From NCBI GenBank assembly GCA_039679855.1, contig JBDKUE010000128.1, positions 1 to 5,768 on the forward strand: 5,768 nucleotides of DNA. The letters are read 5' to 3'. This document shows, piece after piece, positions 1 to 5,768 of the stretch; position 1 is the first letter of the stretch; each line of letters starts with the position of its first letter. Below the pieces are notes generated by a model, which saw nothing but the letters and a program-made list of their open reading frames with translations, ran no database searches and was not told the origin of the DNA. The DNA comes from UBA5314 sp039679855. GTDB lineage: Bacteria; Bacillota; Syntrophomonadia; Syntrophomonadales; Syntrophomonadaceae. The translations under genes were made by a program, and so were the position numbers.

Positions 1-1718
1 ATACTCTTCATGCTAGTGTCAAACTTCTTTTTAGAAATAAATATTCTTTCATTTCGGGTGGCAGAAAGACCTTCCCGGTCAGTGAATAGTTCCTCATAAA
101 GTTTCTCGCCCGGCCTTATACCGGTGTAGATGATCTGAATGTCTGTATCAGGTTCATAACCCGCAAGGCGAATCAGGTCTCGGGCAAGATCATCTATTTT
201 AATCATTTCCCCCATATCCAGAATAAAGATTTCGCCGCCTTCTGCCATGGCGCCAGCCTGAATAACCAGTTCAACCGCTTCAGGAATAGTCATGAAAAAA
301 CGTTCCATTTTGGGATCAGTAACGGTAACAGGTCCGCCCTTTTCAATCTGTTTTATAAAGGTGGGAATAACACTTCCACGGCTGCCGAGGACATTGCCAA
401 ACCTTACCGAAGCAAATCGAGTCGGACTGTTTGAATTAATTTCTTGAATAGTCAACTCAGCAATACGTTTGCTTGCTCCCATAACACTGGTAGGGTGTAC
501 AGCCTTATCGGTAGATATGAATATCAATGTCTCTACACCGTATGAGTCCGATAAACGGGCCATATTTAGAGAACCAATGACGTTATTCTCTATCGCTTCC
601 TCGGGATGGATTTCCATCATTGGTACATGTTTATAGGCCGCAGCGTGAAAGACTACCTGGGGCCTATATTTTTCAAAGACCTTCTCTAACTTACCTTTGA
701 GCCTGATATCGACCAGGGCCGGAAATACACTAATGTCTGGATGGCCATCCTTCAACTCTATTTCAATCTCAAAAAGATTGTTTTCACAGCAATCAAGTAT
801 AATCAGTTCTTTTGGATATTGTCCTGCTACCTGCCGACAGAGTTCGGAGCCTATAGAGCCGCCAGCCCCGGTTACAAGAACCGTTTTATCGCTAATATAG
901 CTTGCTATTTCAGTAAGATTGATTTTAACGGGTTCTCTTCTTAGAAGATCTTCCATCCGCACATCGCGCAGGTTTTTAAGCAATCCTTTTGCACTCTGAT
1001 AAATGCCGGGAAGTATTCGCAGACGAGCGTGGGTTTTTCTGCATATGTCAACAAGCTGTCTTATGGTTTCCCCTGAAGCAGACGGTATGGCTATAATAAT
1101 TTCATCAATTTCCAAATCCGTTACCAGTGATGGAATATGCTTCCTTGTCCCCAGAATAGGAACATTATAAAGAATCATTCCCTGTTTGCCGGGATCGTCA
1201 TCTACCAAACCTTTGACATTCATTTTCAGACGGGGATTGTTTTTTATTTCCTTGAGCAAAATAGCCCCGGCATTCCCAGCACCAACGATTAAAATGTTCT
1301 CGAATTTTTCTATAGATTCCTGGGAAAAGTTGTTGCGCAGAATTCTCCACCAAACCCGAGAGGCTCCTATAAGGACAGTCATAAAAACCCAGGACCCTAT
1401 ATACACACTTCGTGGTAAAGTAGGCAATTTAAAGAGATAAATCGTCATAACAATAATGGCCACGCTAAAGGTAGTAGCTCGTAAGATAGCCATCATTTCG
1501 CCAATACTGGCATACACCCATATTCGGTTGTAAAGCTTCAGTCCCACCAGAAATGCTATGGAAATGAGGGATATTAAGGGCATTAATTGCATAAATGCTG
1601 TCAGATAGTGACCAGGAATATGTCCATCAAAACGTAATAACAACATAATATAAAACGCCGAGTTGATAAGAATGGCGTCAATTAACAGGAGAGTTATGTA
1701 TCTTGCTTGGAACCTCAT
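1..1718 (-). CDS. Membrane-bound NDP-sugar 4,6-dehydratase, FlaA1/CapD/WbpM/PglF type (3' end cut by window edge)
   Basis: I translated this frame by hand from the ATG at 1718 to the left edge: 572 codons with no stop. Residues 1-120 are hydrophobic, with about four membrane segments (near 7-28, 38-62, 76-96 and 102-118). A first Rossmann-like domain follows with VGAGNAGA at 145-152. The catalytic extended-SDR domain starts with TGAGGSIGSE at 283-292, then HAAAYKHVP, STDKA at 402-406 and MGASKR at 413-418. TDK together with Met413 in place of the usual SDR Tyr, and Lys417, is the hallmark of the UDP-GlcNAc-type 4,6-dehydratases PglF and WbpM. Family members usually run about 600-650 residues, so a few dozen C-terminal residues are probably missing. 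The enzyme would convert UDP-GlcNAc (or a related NDP-sugar) to the 4-keto-6-deoxy intermediate for envelope glycans, anchored with its active site in the cytoplasm. The start is supported by AAGGTG 8 nt upstream; the next in-frame ATG would remove the first membrane segment. The exact substrate cannot be read from sequence. Confidence 0.93.
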   Translation of the reverse strand, partial: MRFQARYITLLLIDAILINSAFYIMLLLRFDGHIPGHYLTAFMQLMPLISLISIAFLVGLKLYNRIWVYASIGEMMAILRATTFSVAIIVMTIYLFKLPTLPRSVYIGSWVFMTVLIGASRVWWRILRNNFSQESIEKFENILIVGAGNAGAILLKEIKNNPRLKMNVKGLVDDDPGKQGMILYNVPILGTRKHIPSLVTDLEIDEIIIAIPSASGETIRQLVDICRKTHARLRILPGIYQSAKGLLKNLRDVRMEDLLRREPVKINLTEIASYISDKTVLVTGAGGSIGSELCRQVAGQYPKELIILDCCENNLFEIEIELKDGHPDISVFPALVDIRLKGKLEKVFEKYRPQVVFHAAAYKHVPMMEIHPEEAIENNVIGSLNMARLSDSYGVETLIFISTDKAVHPTSVMGASKRIAELTIQEINSNSPTRFASVRFGNVLGSRGSVIPTFIKQIEKGGPVTVTDPKMERFFMTIPEAVELVIQAGAMAEGGEIFILDMGEMIKIDDLARDLIRLAGYEPDTDIQIIYTGIRPGEKLYEELFTDREGLSATRNERIFISKKKFDTSMKS

Positions 1719-1726
1719 ATGTATTG

Positions 1727-1732
1727 CACCTT
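1727..1732 (-). promoter_or_regulatory. Ribosome binding site of the dehydratase gene
   Basis: Minus-strand AAGGTG lies 8 nt before the ATG at 1718. It is the only purine-rich Shine-Dalgarno-like element close to that codon and fixes the start in front of the first membrane segment. Confidence 0.7.
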
Positions 1733-1901
1733 ATCACTTTAATCCGAAAAATCCATTGTCTTTACATATATAAACACTTTAAACATCGGAATTGAAAACT
1801 ACCTTCCAAGTAATTCCTAATCAAGGCTAATGGCATCTTTAGAGCTTACCTAATTAATAAATTAAAAAATTCAACAAATACTGATTGATTCCTTCATTAC
1901 C

Positions 1902-1969
1902 CATAATATTCTAGCATAATTGGTCATTAAGAAACCTGTCATAATACCCTTGTCAGGGAATGTAGCATA
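1902..1969. repeat. Paired short direct repeats CATAATA ... TAGCATA
   Basis: Plus-strand CATAATA occurs at 1902-1908 and 1940-1946, and TAGCATA at 1912-1918 and 1963-1969, in the same order but with different internal spacing (3 and 16 nt). The first pair covers the candidate extended -10. They could be operator half-sites or chance in AT-rich DNA. Confidence 0.25.
1908..1916 (-). promoter_or_regulatory. Candidate extended -10 promoter element for the dehydratase gene
   Basis: The minus strand reads TGCTAGAAT, an extended -10 (TGn followed by TAGAAT, 5/6 to TATAAT). No good -35 hexamer sits 16-18 nt upstream, which is tolerated at extended -10 promoters. Transcription would start near 1900 and leave a leader of about 180 nt. 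Confidence 0.33.
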
Positions 1970-1970
1970 G

Positions 1971-1998
1971 AATATAAGCTGACATCTCTGGTTAACAA
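1971..1998 (-). promoter_or_regulatory. Candidate sigma-A-type promoter after the DUF5693-type gene
   Basis: On the minus strand TTGTTA (1998-1993, 4/6 match to TTGACA) is followed after 16 nt by TATATT (1976-1971, 5/6 match to TATAAT). It begins only 3 nt past the upstream stop codon and would give a leader of about 245 nt to the dehydratase. In AT-rich DNA such matches arise by chance, so this is tentative. Confidence 0.3.
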
Positions 1999-2001
1999 GC
2001 T

Positions 2002-4053
2002 TCAAGAATGCTTAACTGACAAAGTATTAGGTGACACCTTTTTTAAGATCTTTTCAATAATCCATATTGCTGCCATTGTCAACATCCCCGCCGCAATCCC
2101 CAGTACCAGCCCACCTGCGGTGCGGATCATCGATATAGAGGCCGCGGTAAACACATGGCAGAAGCTGTTCACCATGGAAATGCTTCCTATTACAATGCCG
2201 AAACCAAGAATTAACAGCCAGGCTTCCTGCCGGTATTTATGATATAAATATACCGCCGCAAAAAGGGCCGGGTAGCCTATCAGTATTTCCTTGAAGCGCG
2301 GCCTGGCCAGCAGGCTGCCCTCAAGTATTTCCCTCAGTTTTAACTCCAGCCCCGAAACCGACACCAGATTGTTGCCGCTGCGTCCTATATAATAGTATCC
2401 GGCTCCGGCAGCCATGAAAAAGAGCAAGAGCACCAGATAGCTGGGTTTGGCATTCAGGACATCCCATATATAACGAAACAGGTTTTGCTGTCCGGAAAAA
2501 CAGCTGAAATAGTTCAGAGCAAAGAGCAGCAGGGGGAACAGGAACGCGAGCTTAACCCCGGTAAACTCTTTGATGTTCATGATGAACTGGATATCGGACA
2601 GGCTGCATATGATGGTATAGGCACCTATCATATTAACAACCACTATAAGACCCAGGGAAGAAAGCAGTTTAAGGGGCAACCCCGATTGGCTGTCCCGGAG
2701 ATAGATTAAAAGCAGCAGGCTGGACAGCGCCGGGTAGATAATGGCCGCAGCCAGGGCGAACAATTTAGTCAGATCCATATGGACCAGGAAAATGGCAGCT
2801 ATAAGGCCGATAGCTCCGGCAGCCAGCAGGCCGATGATCCAGGGCGGTTTCAGCTTGAACAACAGGCCCAGGTAAAGGGTGCCAGCCGTGAGCAGGCCCA
2901 GGCCGATCATTAACAGCCGCCAGGGTGGATTGCTGGTGGTTGGCAGGTTCTTCAGGTCCTGATTGAGGACAAAACCCTTGGTGGCAATATCACGGTGGAA
3001 ATCACCGATTATCTTTATGGTATTATCCAGGTTGGTCGAATAGCTCTTCTTAATATCTTTGAAGGGCGAGATATAGACTACCCGGATTCCCCGGTCGATC
3101 ACCGCCCTCATCCAGCGGTAGTAGCGTTCGTCTATGGTTTGCACATAATCGTCATTGGTGGTGGAATATACCCGGTTTACTTGATATCCGGTCGCGTACA
3201 ATACCGGGTCCAGGCCGGGCTGGGGCAGGTATTTGAGCTGTTCGGAAGTCTCGACGATGCCTACCAGCAGGTGGTTTTGGTTTATAAGGCTTTCAATAGG
3301 CTGCAGATTATTGGGGTATCCCGGGACTTCATTGGAGAACAGGATGTACTTAATATTATAGCGAGCGATCAATTGCTGGTAATCAGCGATATACTGCAAA
3401 TTGCTGCCTTTGCTGTTTTCTGGACGCAGGATAAGGGAGAATCCCTGTTTATGAAGTTTATCCAACACGGCCTGGTCAAATCCAACTATGGCATCCAATT
3501 GCGGGACGGCTTCTTTGCGTTGATCCAGCTGAGTCAATTCAATATCCAGAATAAAATATTCGGTCCCGCCGCTCTGAAAACGGATCACCTGCTCCGGCTG
3601 ATAGCGGCTGCCCAGTTCCCGGCTGATAAAATCGGCAACATCAAGCTTCTTTACGACCAGAACCAGGCTGGAGGGACTTATCTTATCCGGGGTCAAGCCC
3701 TTCCCCGCCAGGGCCTGCCTGGCCCGCTCCCAGTCCCCGGGGCTGTAGCTCTGGCTGTAGGCTATAAACGGGCCGTATTCTTGGATATACAGATCGCCAC
3801 TAAAGGCCAGATCCCGCAGGGTGAGCTCTTTAACCCCGATATAGCGAATCCCCTTATCATAGAGCTGTTTTAAAGTCTGATCCATATCGGCGTTGGCGTT
3901 GCTGGCCGTTTTCCACAGCTCGCGATAGTCCACCGCCGTAATTACCGTTTTATTGGCTTCTTCGGTGCTGGTGCGCAGGTTCCAACCTCCATAGGATAGG
4001 ACCAGAAATACCAGCAGCAAGCCGCTTAGACCTGCGATTATTTTCTTACTCAT
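2002..4053 (-). CDS. DUF5693-type polytopic membrane protein, function unknown
   Basis: 683 residues. Residues 5-22 form an uncleaved-looking signal anchor after MSKK. Residues 25-375 form a soluble domain with alternating helix/strand units (KGIRYIGVKE near 67-76, QGFSLILRPE at 203-212, NIKYILFSNE at 233-242, LLVGIVETSE at 262-271, RGIRVVYISP at 321-330), suggestive of a TIM-barrel-like fold. About nine membrane segments follow (near 378-400, 404-424, 428-451, 461-483, 499-516, 536-556, 591-605, 611-630, 642-669). Positive-inside reasoning puts the big domain and the 557-590 loop, which carries GRSGNN and LARPRFKE, outside. The length, architecture and the RSGNN/RPRFKE loop match what I recall of DUF5693 proteins, which occur in Firmicute envelope-polymer loci. 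The ATG abuts the stop of the MurJ-like gene, so co-translation is likely. It may process or ligate a flipped polymer, but no catalytic motif is proven. Family assignment is from memory. Confidence 0.85.
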   Translation of the reverse strand: MSKKIIAGLSGLLLVFLVLSYGGWNLRTSTEEANKTVITAVDYRELWKTASNANADMDQTLKQLYDKGIRYIGVKELTLRDLAFSGDLYIQEYGPFIAYSQSYSPGDWERARQALAGKGLTPDKISPSSLVLVVKKLDVADFISRELGSRYQPEQVIRFQSGGTEYFILDIELTQLDQRKEAVPQLDAIVGFDQAVLDKLHKQGFSLILRPENSKGSNLQYIADYQQLIARYNIKYILFSNEVPGYPNNLQPIESLINQNHLLVGIVETSEQLKYLPQPGLDPVLYATGYQVNRVYSTTNDDYVQTIDERYYRWMRAVIDRGIRVVYISPFKDIKKSYSTNLDNTIKIIGDFHRDIATKGFVLNQDLKNLPTTSNPPWRLLMIGLGLLTAGTLYLGLLFKLKPPWIIGLLAAGAIGLIAAIFLVHMDLTKLFALAAAIIYPALSSLLLLIYLRDSQSGLPLKLLSSLGLIVVVNMIGAYTIICSLSDIQFIMNIKEFTGVKLAFLFPLLLFALNYFSCFSGQQNLFRYIWDVLNAKPSYLVLLLFFMAAGAGYYYIGRSGNNLVSVSGLELKLREILEGSLLARPRFKEILIGYPALFAAVYLYHKYRQEAWLLILGFGIVIGSISMVNSFCHVFTAASISMIRTAGGLVLGIAAGMLTMAAIWIIEKILKKVSPNTLSVKHS

Positions 4054-5571
4054 TTACCTTTTTGCCTCCCTTGCGAAAAACACTTTACTTAACCCACAGA
4101 AGTGGGCAATAACTAGATAGATCACCCCGCTTATTAAAAGCGGGAGCAGAAATCCATATACTGAACTGGTCGGATAAAGGCGCTGAAAAACCACCACCAC
4201 TCCGCAGAGTCCGGCCGATGGTAAAAGCAGGCGCAGCAGATACCAGCTGAGCTCGCGGTTTATGAAGTTGCCGATGGTGCGGCTCAACATAATGGTCATT
4301 ATTATGCCGTATAACAACAGGGCCAGGGCGGTTGAAAGGCTGAGGCCCACTATGCCGGTTTGGCGATAGAAAAAGTAGTCGAAAACAAATTTGAGAGTCA
4401 GGCAGATCAAACTGGCGGTCATTGGAATCCGAAAGTTTTTCATGGCGTAGAAAACCCGGTTGAACACTTCCTGGCACAGATAGCCCAAAACCGCGAAGCT
4501 GTACAACAAAAAGGCCAGGGATGTCATAGCCGTGGAACGGCTGTCGAAGGCTCCCCGCTGGTAGATAAGGGTGATTATTTCCTGCCGGTAGCAGACCACC
4601 AGCAGCAGGTAGGGGACCAGGATAAACAGCAGCATTTTAAATATCTGTGCCAGCAAATCACGCACCGATGCGTAGTCGGCTTCCAGGCAATACTGCGACA
4701 GGCGGGGAAATACAACCGTGGTCATGCCGACAATGAACACGCTGGTTATGGTCACAAACAGGTTGCTTCCATAGGAAAGAGCGGCAGTAGAACCCTCCGA
4801 GAGGCGCATGGCCGCGTTGCGGTCCATAATCAGGCTCAGCTGCAGCAGGGAGTTGCCGATCAGTATGGGCGCCATATTACGAAACAGGTTCAGGGTAAAG
4901 CTGTCGCGCAGGTTAAGCTTGAAGCGCTGCAGGCTGTATTTTTCTTTGATGAGGATGGGAACCTGGATAAGGAACTGTAAAAACCATCCTATAGTAGTAA
5001 GATAACCGACAAATACCACGTCGCTGCCTTTCCAAAAGAGCCCGCCAATAATGAGAATATTAAAAGGGACGCTTATGGCCGCGGAAAGCTGAAAGTGTGA
5101 ATGCACCTGCAAGACCCCGGTGGTGAGAAAGGTGAGGCTGACAAACAGCAGGGTGGGCATCATTATCCGGGTCAGGGTTATGGCTAAACGGTCGGCGTCA
5201 GGCCCTAAATCTTGAGCGATTAGCCTGCCTATGAAAGGGGCGCCTACTATGCCCAGGAGAGAAATAATTCCGGCGAAAAGGCTGACCTGGACCAGGAGGT
5301 TGGCCAGGTATTGATTGCGTTCCTCCCGGCTGCGCTGGTTGACAAAATAGGTAAGGTCGGGGATGTTGACCGACGATAATGCCGTACCGATGCTGGAAAA
5401 CAGAAGGTTGGGGAAGCTGAAGACCGCCTGAAAAAGGTCGGCCAGCCCCCCGGTCCCAAAAAACTTGGCAAATACGATGTCACGGCAAAATCCCAGGAGC
5501 TTGGCGAAGAATATGGTCACCGATACTCCCAGGAAGGTCCTGCCTGTACGTGAATTTTCATTCTCAGTCAT
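4054..5571 (-). CDS. murJ: MurJ/MviN-family lipid-linked glycan flippase, divergent
   Basis: 505 residues, close to E. coli MurJ (511), hydrophobic throughout with room for the 14 membrane segments of the MOP-superfamily MviN fold. The N-terminal signature is clear: AKLLGFCRDIVFAKFFG at 23-39, then LADLFQAVFSFPNLL at 43-57. NxVFYAMKN at 371-379 matches the family's NRvFYAl.d segment in the second half. MurJ moves undecaprenyl-PP-linked lipid II across the membrane; related proteins in polysaccharide clusters may carry other lipid-linked sugars. Compared by memory with E. coli MurJ, Arg24 and Asp39 are kept (Arg30, Asp45), Arg18 is Lys24, Arg52 is Phe58, and the Ala-Asp-Arg containing Asp269/Arg270 reads Gly-Ser-Asn (268-270). 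This suggests a paralogue rather than the housekeeping enzyme, so the symbol denotes family only. The gene lies 48 bp after the preceding gene and abuts the next one. The start at 5571 has GAGG 6 nt upstream. Confidence 0.9.
   Translation of the reverse strand: MTENENSRTGRTFLGVSVTIFFAKLLGFCRDIVFAKFFGTGGLADLFQAVFSFPNLLFSSIGTALSSVNIPDLTYFVNQRSREERNQYLANLLVQVSLFAGIISLLGIVGAPFIGRLIAQDLGPDADRLAITLTRIMMPTLLFVSLTFLTTGVLQVHSHFQLSAAISVPFNILIIGGLFWKGSDVVFVGYLTTIGWFLQFLIQVPILIKEKYSLQRFKLNLRDSFTLNLFRNMAPILIGNSLLQLSLIMDRNAAMRLSEGSTAALSYGSNLFVTITSVFIVGMTTVVFPRLSQYCLEADYASVRDLLAQIFKMLLFILVPYLLLVVCYRQEIITLIYQRGAFDSRSTAMTSLAFLLYSFAVLGYLCQEVFNRVFYAMKNFRIPMTASLICLTLKFVFDYFFYRQTGIVGLSLSTALALLLYGIIMTIMLSRTIGNFINRELSWYLLRLLLPSAGLCGVVVVFQRLYPTSSVYGFLLPLLISGVIYLVIAHFCGLSKVFFAREAKR
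4065..4070 (-). promoter_or_regulatory. Ribosome binding site of the DUF5693-type gene, inside the murJ-like gene
   Basis: Minus-strand GGGAGG lies within the last codons of the upstream gene, 11 nt before the ATG at 4053. The spacing is slightly long, and the stop and start codons touch (TAAATG), so reinitiation by terminating ribosomes probably contributes. Confidence 0.65.
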
Positions 5572-5577
5572 ATAAGG

Positions 5578-5587
5578 CCTCTTCCTT
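5578..5587 (-). promoter_or_regulatory. Ribosome binding site of the murJ-like gene
   Basis: Minus-strand AAGGAAGAGG ends 6 nt before the ATG at 5571, in the 48-bp gap behind the preceding gene. I see neither a terminator hairpin nor a good promoter in this gap, which favours one transcript for the first three genes. Confidence 0.7.
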
Positions 5588-5619
5588 ATTATTTAGCGGC
5601 ACCTATCCGATTGCCTGGA

Positions 5620-5768
5620 CTATCGCGACATACCCCGACCAAACGCGGCAATGTAACTCGGGTCTTCGTCCAGACGGTATATGCGGCCCGGCTGGCCAGC
5701 ATTATCCAGGTCAATCCCATTGAACCAGTTGGCCACTTTGATATTGGGATACTGCTTTATCTGATTGA
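5620..5768 (-). CDS. C-terminal fragment of a putative secreted glycoside hydrolase (GH26-like), 5' part beyond window
   Basis: Of the three minus-strand frames entering from the right edge, two close soon after entry (TAA after 3 codons, TGA after 18). This one stays open for 48 complete codons to a TAG at 5622-5620, and its stop is followed at once by the ribosome binding site of the next gene. The tail contains QYPNIKVANWFNGID and ends DEDPSYIAAFGRGMSR. A final strand of the type YPxIKxxxWFN followed by a short helix is how GH26-type and related beta-glycanase barrels typically close, so an extracellular beta-glycanase (mannanase-like) is my best reading. The catalytic residues lie outside the window, so neither family nor substrate can be confirmed. 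A glycanase ahead of a flippase fits a role in trimming or releasing an exported polysaccharide. Another TIM-barrel protein remains possible. Confidence 0.6.
   Translation of the reverse strand, partial: NQIKQYPNIKVANWFNGIDLDNAGQPGRIYRLDEDPSYIAAFGRGMSR

Larger units (their letters stand above)
1719..2001. other. AT-rich 283-bp intergenic region
   Basis: This is the only substantial non-coding stretch in the window, between the stop of the DUF5693-type gene and the start of the dehydratase gene. It is visibly AT-rich: 1861-1920 has 14 G/C in 60 bases. It contains two promoter-like elements on the minus strand and a pair of short direct repeats, listed separately. I found no convincing intrinsic terminator for the upstream gene, no tRNA-like fold, no recognisable riboswitch and no mobile-element end. 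The longest ATG-initiated minus-strand frame that I noticed lying wholly in the gap is 24 codons (ATG near 1836) with a poor ribosome binding site, so I do not call a gene. Confidence 0.75.

Noticed and set aside
397..418. Met413 in place of the usual SDR catalytic Tyr as a sign of an inactive enzyme
   Set aside because: This substitution with an upstream TDK is the normal arrangement in the PglF/WbpM-type 4,6-dehydratases, so the site is intact, not broken.
1762..1836. Possible 24-codon leader peptide on the minus strand before the dehydratase gene
   Set aside because: The preceding bases hold no good ribosome binding site, the peptide shows no run of one amino acid typical of attenuation leaders, and there are no paired hairpins with a T-run.
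1719..1900. Riboswitch or antitermination leader in the gap
   Set aside because: The leader length would allow one, but I see no conserved riboswitch core and only a 5-bp long-range pairing (TCCGA/TCGGA), which is not enough.
1947..1958. CCCT-TGTC-AGGG hairpin as terminator for the DUF5693-type gene
   Set aside because: The stem is only 4 bp and no T-run follows it on the minus strand (TATTATGACAGG), so it does not qualify as an intrinsic terminator.
2995..3873. Plus-strand open frame of 292 codons
   Set aside because: It lies wholly antisense to the DUF5693-type gene, has no ribosome binding site worth naming and no recognisable family; the minus-strand protein has clear membrane architecture.
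4360..4980. Plus-strand open frame of 206 codons rich in Gln, Lys and His
   Set aside because: It is antisense to the flippase gene. The polar, Gln-rich composition is what the reverse complement of a Leu-rich membrane protein produces.

Overview
The window holds four genes, all transcribed leftward (minus strand), and looks like part of an envelope-polysaccharide locus of a low-to-moderate GC Firmicute. A Clostridia/Peptococcales relative is my best guess: strong AGGAGG-like ribosome binding sites, a MurJ-like flippase next to a DUF5693-type membrane protein, and a FlaA1/CapD-type sugar dehydratase are a familiar combination there. The assignment is inference from gene content; there is no rRNA or other taxonomic marker in the window.

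Layout in transcription order, right to left. (1) 5768-5620: the last 48 residues of a protein running off the right edge, probably a secreted TIM-barrel glycoside hydrolase (GH26-like tail). (2) 5571-4054: a 505-residue MurJ/MviN-family polytopic flippase, 48 bp behind gene 1. (3) 4053-2002: a 683-residue membrane protein that I assign to the DUF5693 family, with one N-terminal anchor, a roughly 350-residue extracytoplasmic domain and about nine further membrane segments. Its ATG directly abuts the flippase stop codon (TAAATG). (4) After a 283-bp AT-rich gap with candidate promoters, 1718-1: an NDP-sugar 4,6-dehydratase of the FlaA1/CapD/WbpM/PglF membrane type. It is open for 572 codons and loses its C-terminal end at the left edge.

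Working model (inference): the dehydratase starts modified-sugar synthesis in the cytoplasm, the MurJ-like protein flips a lipid-linked intermediate, and the DUF5693 protein and the glycoside hydrolase act on the polymer outside the membrane. The points most worth a second look are the flippase, which appears to lack several charged residues held essential in E. coli MurJ, and the tightly coupled DUF5693 protein of unknown function, whose predicted topology puts a conserved-looking Arg-rich loop on the same side as its large outer domain. I see no RNA genes, CRISPR arrays, insertion sequences or phage genes.
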